Part shown: positions 8,363 through 13,829 of the stretch, piece by piece
Position numbering within the stretch: position 1 is the stretch's first letter
Layout of the letters: every line of letters starts with the position of its first letter
Source of the DNA: Bacteroidales bacterium
GTDB taxonomy: Bacteria > Bacteroidota > Bacteroidia > Bacteroidales > UBA932
DNA: 58,774 nucleotides
NCBI GenBank assembly: GCA_017465225.1
Contig: JAFTWQ010000016.1
Span: 1-58,774 of the forward strand
Reading direction: 5' to 3'
Position numbers and translations under genes: made by a program
The notes under the pieces: generated by a model
Told to the model about the DNA's origin: nothing
Databases searched by the model: none
The model's input: the letters and a program-made list of their open reading frames with translations, nothing else

Positions 8363-8399
8363 AACAATCTGATTAATGGGTTAAACATTCTATAGATGC
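8251..8399. repeat. Long direct repeat, copy 2
   Basis: Partner of the repeat at 7481-7629, offset by 770 bases. It includes the start codon, signal peptide and 37 bases of upstream sequence (ending TATAGATGC), so the two genes probably share regulatory signals as well as the export signal. Confidence 0.85.
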
Positions 8400-8463
8400 A
8401 ATTGACAGCTGTTTCGTTGCAATCATGATACCCAAAAAGATGTCAGTTTGATTCCCTTTTTTG

Positions 8464-9225
8464 TCATGTATAATAATCTATCTCGTAAATCGCACCACCT
8501 TCAACTTCTATTCTAATAATATCATTCTCAGCATTGCGTTCATATCGGATTTCTTTGAAAATGGCCTCGCCATCATTCCCGTTTACTATTTTTATCTTCG
8601 AGGCCAGATTACGAGAACCTGTATAACCACTTAACAACGGGTCAATCAACTGAATACCATAGAACACATTAGTCAAATACGGAACAGGCACATTGAAGTT
8701 ATCAATTATATCGCTATAAAAGTATTGATGGGACACACCATCTTGGAAACTGCGTTCAGCCATATTACCATCATCCCAGGTGTAAGACACACGAGAAAAC
8801 GTCTCAAATCCATCAATCTGACACTCAGACAATCTGTCACATGAATAAGCAAACGTCAATTCCATCACATTCTCGTCTTCAAAGTATAATGCATACTTTT
8901 CAAGACGATCTGATTGGTCATATTTCAGACTCCACTCGAAACCTGTAATACCAGATATGCTGTTCAAGAACCCTTCACTATACTCATAATCAAAATGGTA
9001 TGGACTAAGATCAACTGAAGCGACACGCCCATTTTCATCGTAAGAGTAATTCCACTCATAAGAGCAATTGCCATCTCCCCCATACAGCCTGATCGTCTTG
9101 ATCAATTTGCCGGAAGAGACCGCATAACGATAATCATCATTATCCTTAACGACATCTTCAACCTGCACACAAGAGATCGCAATAAGTAATAAGAAGACAG
9201 AAAAGATTTTTGACATGATACACAT
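8464..9225 (-). CDS. Lipoprotein with YD-like repeats
   Basis: A 253-residue protein with a lipoprotein signal: hydrophobic run FSVFLLLIAIS then Cys (lipobox IAISC, Cys near residue 19), so it is lipid-anchored. The mature part has repeated short strands of the form YSYDENGRVASVD, WSLKYDQSDRLEKY and RNAENDIIRIEVEGG, which resemble the YD/RHS-like repeats of Bacteroidota DUF4595-type lipoproteins. Start: the ATG at 9225 gives MCIMSK; the ATG at 9216 (MSKIF) is an equally good start. It begins 14 bases after the 635-residue metalloprotease-like gene ends, so it is the third gene of that operon. Confidence 0.68.
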   Translation of the reverse strand: MCIMSKIFSVFLLLIAISCVQVEDVVKDNDDYRYAVSSGKLIKTIRLYGGDGNCSYEWNYSYDENGRVASVDLSPYHFDYEYSEGFLNSISGITGFEWSLKYDQSDRLEKYALYFEDENVMELTFAYSCDRLSECQIDGFETFSRVSYTWDDGNMAERSFQDGVSHQYFYSDIIDNFNVPVPYLTNVFYGIQLIDPLLSGYTGSRNLASKIKIVNGNDGEAIFKEIRYERNAENDIIRIEVEGGAIYEIDYYT

Positions 9226-9239
9226 ATAGCTATAGTAAT

Positions 9240-11147
9240 TTAAAGAATTCTCACCAATTCAATTCGATCCTCTGGAACAACGAACGCGTAATAGCATAAA
9301 TACTTTGTAAGGGTATTATTCTCCATGCCTATCAGTTCACTATCTACCACTAAACAAGGCACATCAACGGTCAAGGATGATGGCGCACCCTCCTCTATGA
9401 TAATAGTAGTATAAGAAGTTGTATCAACGAGATCTCTAACATCCATTCTTCTTGCATAACCAGACAATCGTCTATATTTACGATACTTTTTTACGCAATA
9501 ACGATGAGGCATGAGACACGAACCTGAAAACCGGATTTCAAAAGCATTATTTATAGTCGACTGTAAATTCACAAGACTCATGTCATCGGTACATATTTCA
9601 TTACCCAGACTGAAGCAAGGGGGTTCAAATCCCAATTCATCTGAGATTTGAGTCACTTCGTTAACACCCGATCGATAAAATTCATCTATGAATAACCTAT
9701 ACTGCCTCAATACAGCACCTTGTTTATTTTTTGCGCTAATAGTTATCTCATACTTTCCAGCATCTTTTATTTTTATATATTTATTATTTCGTATTTCTAT
9801 ATTAGCCCCATTACCATCAAACAAAGTCTCCGTTCCTACTATCTCGATATCAGCTATAAAGTCATCCTTATCCGATGGATCATAATATATCCAATCAATT
9901 GAAAATTCATCACCTATAGCGACTGAAGATGGATAATCTGGTTTACTGCTCACTACACTGAAAGTCTTTTGATAACTACTAATAGTAGGTAAGACAGCAC
10001 TTGTTGATTTAAGGGATGCTTTAACAGTATACTTTGCTTGTTCTTTGAAAACAATCCTTACAGTACTATCATTGATCTGGCTTGAAGTATACTTTCCACC
10101 TGAAACCTCATACTTATATTGAACCGAGGCATTTTTAAAGCATTTGATTGTGGATTGAAAATCATATGATTTACCCTTCAGCAATAACCCATCAGACAAT
10201 GTTGGTTCCGATGGGAATGTAACGACATAATCGTCAATCAGAAGCGGATACATTGTATTTAAATCCTCAATATCAGAATACGAGAATCCATTACAACCCA
10301 TCATTTCATCCATAAAATAGTTGGTATTCATAATGGTGTATTCTGTTTCATTACTTGTCGCCTCGACCCAACCTGCATTACTTGAAGTATCGTTCAAACC
10401 GATCAGGTGTCCTAAAGCATGCATAATAGCATATTTTTTCTGCTCATCAGTCAAGGATTTATAAGCACTGTGGTCGACGTCAACAAGCATATACGATCCA
10501 GGGAAACATACTTCATCTAATGACGGCACGATTACTATACCATATTCAAGGGACTTAGCAATATTAGGGTTATAGCTTGAATTTGTCTTTCCTCCTATAT
10601 ATATCGTAACAGGATACCAATCACTTGTATCATAAGCGCAGTCGCCATCAACCCCAAAATACAGATTACAATTATTTAAACTATTCCATTCGGCCAAAGC
10701 AGACCGAAATGGTGCCGCAATATCTATTTCATTTACCCAGGCGTCATCATATCTGATTTCAGCATTTACATTCAACAACATATGCTGGGCCGAAGTATGT
10801 AGGACTCTTCCAAACATTCGAGATTGAGGCTTATTACGGCGCAAAAACAAGTCCTCTTTAGAAAACAACATATCGCCATTTACAATGTATACTAAACTAT
10901 CACATACGATATTGAAAATCCTCCATCCCAGTGACTCGATAAAAAGACTATCCTCTTCAATCGAAAAAGGATAAGTATTTATATCAAATATTTGATCTTG
11001 AGATAATGTTGTCGATCTTGTTTTTATATTTAAAATATCCGATTCGTTTTGCACATTATCAATTTGAGTGTTTACTGTAGTTTGAATCGATTTTTCGCAT
11101 GACAAAAACACAAATAAACACATTGCCAAACTTAGTATTTTCTTCAT
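9240..11147 (-). CDS. Metalloprotease-like lipoprotein lacking the catalytic Glu
   Basis: A 635-residue lipoprotein starting MKKILSLAMCLFVFLSC; the open frame runs further upstream into the neighbouring gene but lacks a signal there, so I take the ATG at 11147. Near residue 240 it has HALGHLIGLND, the shape of the metzincin-like zinc motif HExxHxxGxx(H/D) of the M57/HEIGH peptidases, followed near 271 by a Met-turn-like YTIMNTN. The catalytic Glu is replaced by Ala (codon GCT), while both His and the third-ligand Asp remain. It may bind zinc but should not cleave peptides by the usual mechanism. After the domain come several beta-rich segments (about 300-520), possibly Ig/PKD-like, and a C-terminal domain with a few Cys. 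It follows the DUF3244-like gene by 7 bases. AT-rich. Confidence 0.75.
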   Translation of the reverse strand: MKKILSLAMCLFVFLSCEKSIQTTVNTQIDNVQNESDILNIKTRSTTLSQDQIFDINTYPFSIEEDSLFIESLGWRIFNIVCDSLVYIVNGDMLFSKEDLFLRRNKPQSRMFGRVLHTSAQHMLLNVNAEIRYDDAWVNEIDIAAPFRSALAEWNSLNNCNLYFGVDGDCAYDTSDWYPVTIYIGGKTNSSYNPNIAKSLEYGIVIVPSLDEVCFPGSYMLVDVDHSAYKSLTDEQKKYAIMHALGHLIGLNDTSSNAGWVEATSNETEYTIMNTNYFMDEMMGCNGFSYSDIEDLNTMYPLLIDDYVVTFPSEPTLSDGLLLKGKSYDFQSTIKCFKNASVQYKYEVSGGKYTSSQINDSTVRIVFKEQAKYTVKASLKSTSAVLPTISSYQKTFSVVSSKPDYPSSVAIGDEFSIDWIYYDPSDKDDFIADIEIVGTETLFDGNGANIEIRNNKYIKIKDAGKYEITISAKNKQGAVLRQYRLFIDEFYRSGVNEVTQISDELGFEPPCFSLGNEICTDDMSLVNLQSTINNAFEIRFSGSCLMPHRYCVKKYRKYRRLSGYARRMDVRDLVDTTSYTTIIIEEGAPSSLTVDVPCLVVDSELIGMENNTLTKYLCYYAFVVPEDRIELVRIL

Positions 11148-11154
11148 GGTATTT

Positions 11155-11536
11155 CTAATTAATCTCAAATAATCCCCTATAAACTTCCTTAGACGCTGTC
11201 TCATAAACAATCTCATACCATCCCGGAGTTCCGGAAATCGGAGTAACCACCTGCGGCTGAACTCCCGAATCAAAAATGTCATACCAAACTTCACCGGTAG
11301 AGTGGTTTGTAACCGTCAGAGAGATCTCACCAAGATCACTGAACACATTAGTAATAATTGTGTTCATTAAGCCATAATAATAAGACTCAATAGGTTCCTC
11401 CTGAAGATTGCGATTGATTTTCGTTCCTTGTTCAAATTTCAATGGAATCTTCATTACCACTTTTTCATTTTCGTCATTCATCCCGAATAACGAAAGAGGC
11501 AGCAGTACAGCCATCAATAATAGAATTTTTTCTCAT
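11155..11536 (-). pseudogene. DUF3244-like secreted protein, frameshifted in the signal peptide
   Basis: The mature part (MNDENEKVVMKIPLKFEQG to a C-terminus YRGLFEIN) resembles the small beta-sandwich secreted proteins of the DUF3244 family of Bacteroidales; function unknown. An ATG at 11536 reads ATGAG, then six A, then TTCTATTATTGATGG. With five A the frame gives MRKILLLMAVLLPLSLFG, a perfect signal peptide joined to the rest; with six A it leaves the frame. The intact length would be 126 residues. Without the shift the only starts are TTG at 11517 or ATG at 11514, giving a 119-120 residue product with a much weakened signal. It could be a sequencing error, a real mutation or slippage at the A-tract. 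First gene of an operon with 9240-11147 and 8464-9225. Confidence 0.6.
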
Positions 11537-11559
11537 GATAAATTAAGTTTAAAACGCCG

Positions 11560-11567
11560 TAAAGATA
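11560..11567 (-). promoter_or_regulatory. Near-consensus -7 box for the DUF3244 operon
   Basis: The minus strand reads TATCTTTA, one base off TAnnTTTG, 24 bases before the ATG at 11536. An ATTG about 22 bases further upstream is a weak -33 candidate. Confidence 0.4.
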
Positions 11568-11663
11568 TCGTGATATATCCACAGCAGAACAATTTACCAG
11601 AAGAAAAAAACTTACAAAAACAGAAATACCACACTTATATATTATTGATAATCAATAAAATAC

Positions 11664-11695
11664 AAAAGTGTAAGATAATTAAATCTTACACTTTT
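11664..11695 (-). terminator. Hairpin after the TPR regulator gene
   Basis: AAAAGTGTAAGAT, six bases, ATCTTACACTTTT: a perfect 13-bp stem. It lies 53 bases beyond the stop of the minus-strand gene at 11748 and 97 bases ahead of the operon promoter at 11560. It shares the 16-mer TAAATCTTACACTTTT with the hairpin at 7688-7718, so both ends of the 7.7-11.7 kb block carry the same hairpin sequence. Confidence 0.6.
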
Positions 11696-11747
11696 AACTA
11701 AGCAGCTGTTTATCAACGGATTAACAAAAGACCGTTTGCCCCATCTG

Positions 11748-13400
11748 TCAGGAGATCATGTCAAGAAACTGAACATAATGCTCCGGTTTCTTATCCTCTA
11801 TCTTGAGCTTGAGGCGTCGCTTGTATGCATAAACATTATTCAGAGGTATATCCATCAGTCTGGAAATCATCGTTGCATCAAAGCCTGCAACCAGATAACT
11901 GAACATCGTGACCTCCCATTCTTTTGACTTCGGCATCTCATTACGGAAGTTCTGCATGATTCCGTCCAATTCGGAATTCAGCAAAGACTCAAACTTGACC
12001 TTGCGGACATTATCGTTACGGATATCCTCTATCATCAGAAGCATCTTCTGATACATCACCTTCTCCACATCATTCCTATCCTTATTCTGGAGATACTGTT
12101 CACATAAAGTACCTATAGTCTCGAAACGGGATTTATACAAATCGATAAAGCGCTTTTTCAACAAAGGATAGTCTTCGTCTTTGGCCTGAACCAACTGGCG
12201 CTTTATCTCCTCAACATACTCCATCATCTTTTCTCTCTCCACTCTCTGCCTGTTGACATATCTATTAACCATATAGCATAACAGTAAGATGAGTAATATC
12301 GACAAAGAAAGCACTAGAACTATCATTTGATTTCTCAAACGGACCAGTAGAGCAGCTTCACGATATTGACTCTCATAATAATCCTTTTGGATGCGAGCAA
12401 CAGATTGTTTCAAAGTTTCTGTAACCTCAATATTATTTTTGATTAAAGCTTTTTCCAACAAGGGCAACGCCGCCAAATCATTCCCTTTATACTTTTCAAT
12501 CCTATAACGCCAATAATATGCTGTAACCGATGAATCTATCTGAAATAGTTGAGATACAATATCTTCAGACTCTCCACTTCTGCCAATCTGCTCTAATGAA
12601 AAAGCATATGCCCAATAATCTTTAGGTTTCATAAACCTTCCATTGTATTGTTCATAGATTTCAGAGTAGTACTCCGTTGCAGCTCTATAATCAGGGTTCT
12701 CTTGAGTCGCTTTCATAAAAGCATAGGTTACAATAGCCGATAGTCTTGCATCTTCATTAATCTGATTTGCATAAATCAATTTATGTAAAATAGATTCGCC
12801 ATCGTAGAAATTACCTTGATTTAATAAAGCTTGAGCTAACCTCAATTCAGCTACCATCAAGTAATAATCTGATTCTATATCCTTATAAATTTCAACAGCT
12901 TGCATCAAAGCTCCGGACTCATCAACATCATTATGTGTTTTCGAATAAATGTCAGCTTGAAGCACTTTAACAAAACCCAAATAAAGGCTATCATTTCCCA
13001 CAGCCACTTCCTCGGCATTTGTCGTTTCCAGAATCGCCTTACTTAAATCCCCGGCATAAAAGTAAGACAGTCCCAGATAATACCGTGAACGGGCTTCATA
13101 TTTCTTCGGTCCTTTACGAGAATAATAGTCAAGCGCGACGCTGGCGAGAGAATCATCGGTGACATCTATATAGTTCTTGTCCAAGGCCATGGCATGCAGA
13201 AGAGCATGATGTGCCTTCAGACGATCTGTTGTCAGAAGGGCACGGTCCATGGAATCCAATACAGCCAAGGCGCTGTCAGGGCGCTCCATGATATACGATT
13301 CGACGTCCTTCAGCCTGTTCTTCATTTCTGAAACACCACATGAAAGCATGGAAAATAATACGCAGACAACGAATCCGATTCTAAAAAACAGTTTATTCAT
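11748..13400 (-). CDS. Membrane-anchored TPR regulator with C-terminal HTH
   Basis: About 550 residues. The ATG at 13400 gives MNKLFFRIGF and a lipobox-like FSMLSC; the ATG at 13412 lies only a few bases from a -7 box, so 13400 is preferred. Residues about 30-340 are tetratricopeptide-like helical repeats (RYYLGLSYFYAGDLSKAI and similar). A transmembrane segment follows (MIVLVLSLSILLILLLCYMV, about 360-380), then a charged coiled coil and a C-terminal helix-turn-helix (MISRLMDIPLNNVYAYKRRL, about 510-535) of the LuxR-like type. This layout is common in Bacteroidota one-component regulators that sense in the periplasm and bind DNA inside. It lies upstream of the DUF3244/metalloprotease-like operon and probably regulates it; that target is inferred. 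Confidence 0.8.
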   Translation of the reverse strand: MNKLFFRIGFVVCVLFSMLSCGVSEMKNRLKDVESYIMERPDSALAVLDSMDRALLTTDRLKAHHALLHAMALDKNYIDVTDDSLASVALDYYSRKGPKKYEARSRYYLGLSYFYAGDLSKAILETTNAEEVAVGNDSLYLGFVKVLQADIYSKTHNDVDESGALMQAVEIYKDIESDYYLMVAELRLAQALLNQGNFYDGESILHKLIYANQINEDARLSAIVTYAFMKATQENPDYRAATEYYSEIYEQYNGRFMKPKDYWAYAFSLEQIGRSGESEDIVSQLFQIDSSVTAYYWRYRIEKYKGNDLAALPLLEKALIKNNIEVTETLKQSVARIQKDYYESQYREAALLVRLRNQMIVLVLSLSILLILLLCYMVNRYVNRQRVEREKMMEYVEEIKRQLVQAKDEDYPLLKKRFIDLYKSRFETIGTLCEQYLQNKDRNDVEKVMYQKMLLMIEDIRNDNVRKVKFESLLNSELDGIMQNFRNEMPKSKEWEVTMFSYLVAGFDATMISRLMDIPLNNVYAYKRRLKLKIEDKKPEHYVQFLDMIS

Positions 13401-13420
13401 AGTATCAGTCATTATATGTA

Positions 13421-13428
13421 TAAAGATA
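13421..13428 (-). promoter_or_regulatory. Near-consensus -7 box for the TPR regulator gene
   Basis: The minus strand reads TATCTTTA, one base off TAnnTTTG, 9 bases before the ATG at 13412 and 21 bases before that at 13400. The distance supports the latter as the real start. Confidence 0.4.
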
Positions 13429-13440
13429 CGGAAAATTCAT

Positions 13441-13448
13441 TAACTTTG
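13441..13448 (+). promoter_or_regulatory. -7 box reading toward the candidate structured RNA
   Basis: TAACTTTG is an exact TAnnTTTG match on the plus strand, in a 417-base stretch without any plus-strand protein gene. It would start a transcript about 50 bases before the palindrome at 13509-13620. No -33 TTTG is evident. Confidence 0.4.
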
Positions 13449-13508
13449 TTGCTGAAAGGTTGAGTTTTATACAATCTACAGAATAGAAATATTATTTACC
13501 CCTATCGT

Positions 13509-13620
13509 CACCTCTCTAAATTACCACAAATTGAATGATTGATAGGGCGATAGGTGGTCTTGTACCCTTGGTGCAGGACGACCTATCTATCAATCGAGCC
13601 GTGGTAAGCTTAGAGAGGTG
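13509..13620 (+). ncRNA. Candidate long-hairpin RNA, 6S-like in shape
   Basis: A 112-base imperfect palindrome with no coding capacity. From outside in: CACCTCTCTAA/TTAGAGAGGTG (11 bp), TTACCAC/GTGGTAA (7 bp), an asymmetric bubble, ATTGATAG/CTATCAAT (8 bp), ATAGGT/ACCTAT (6 bp), GTC/GAC and TGTACC/GGTGCA with a 3-base loop. One inner pair is U-G on the plus strand but would be A-C on the minus, favouring a plus-strand RNA. A GGACTGCACC then TTTTTATT lies just downstream. The long rod with a central bubble resembles 6S RNA in outline, and the Bacteroidales-1 motif is another possibility; neither is established. It could instead be a DNA palindrome such as a mobile-element remnant. Confidence 0.45.
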
Positions 13621-13664
13621 TGGGCCGGACTGCACCTTTTTATTATAAGGTAATGAACAATACC

Positions 13665-13732
13665 GGGAAGGCAGATTTTCTCATGACAATAAGTTTAAAA
13701 CATGGCATTACTGCCAATTCATCTGCCTTCCC
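13665..13732. repeat. Inverted repeat in the 13.4-13.8 kb gap
   Basis: GGGAAGGCAGAT (13665-13676) and ATCTGCCTTCCC (13721-13732) form a perfect 12-bp stem around a 44-base loop. The loop itself holds TGGCA/TGCCA. On the plus strand it is followed by TTATATAT. It may be a terminator for the RNA before it or a separate element. Confidence 0.5.
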
Positions 13733-13741
13733 TTATATATA

Positions 13742-13792
13742 ACTGACACCTCGGACAAATCTGATCAGATAAATGTCTGAGGTGTCTCAGTT
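13742..13792. terminator. Hairpin after the OstA-like gene
   Basis: GACACCTCGGACA and TGTCTGAGGTGTC form a 13-base stem with one mismatch, extended by flanking ACTGA/TCAGT. It lies 38 bases beyond the stop of the minus-strand gene at 13830. On that strand it is followed by TATATAT, so it probably ends the guaB-to-OstA operon. The plus side has TTTT, allowing use in both directions. Confidence 0.6.
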
Positions 13793-13829
13793 TTAAGAGG
13801 AGAAACGGCCAAGGTATGCAAGTGAAGAA

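Noticed and set aside
9240-11294. A longer start (11294) for the metalloprotease-like gene
   Set aside because: The extra 49 codons overlap the DUF3244-like gene, have no signal peptide and sit before MKKILSLAMCLFVFLSC, a clear lipoprotein start.
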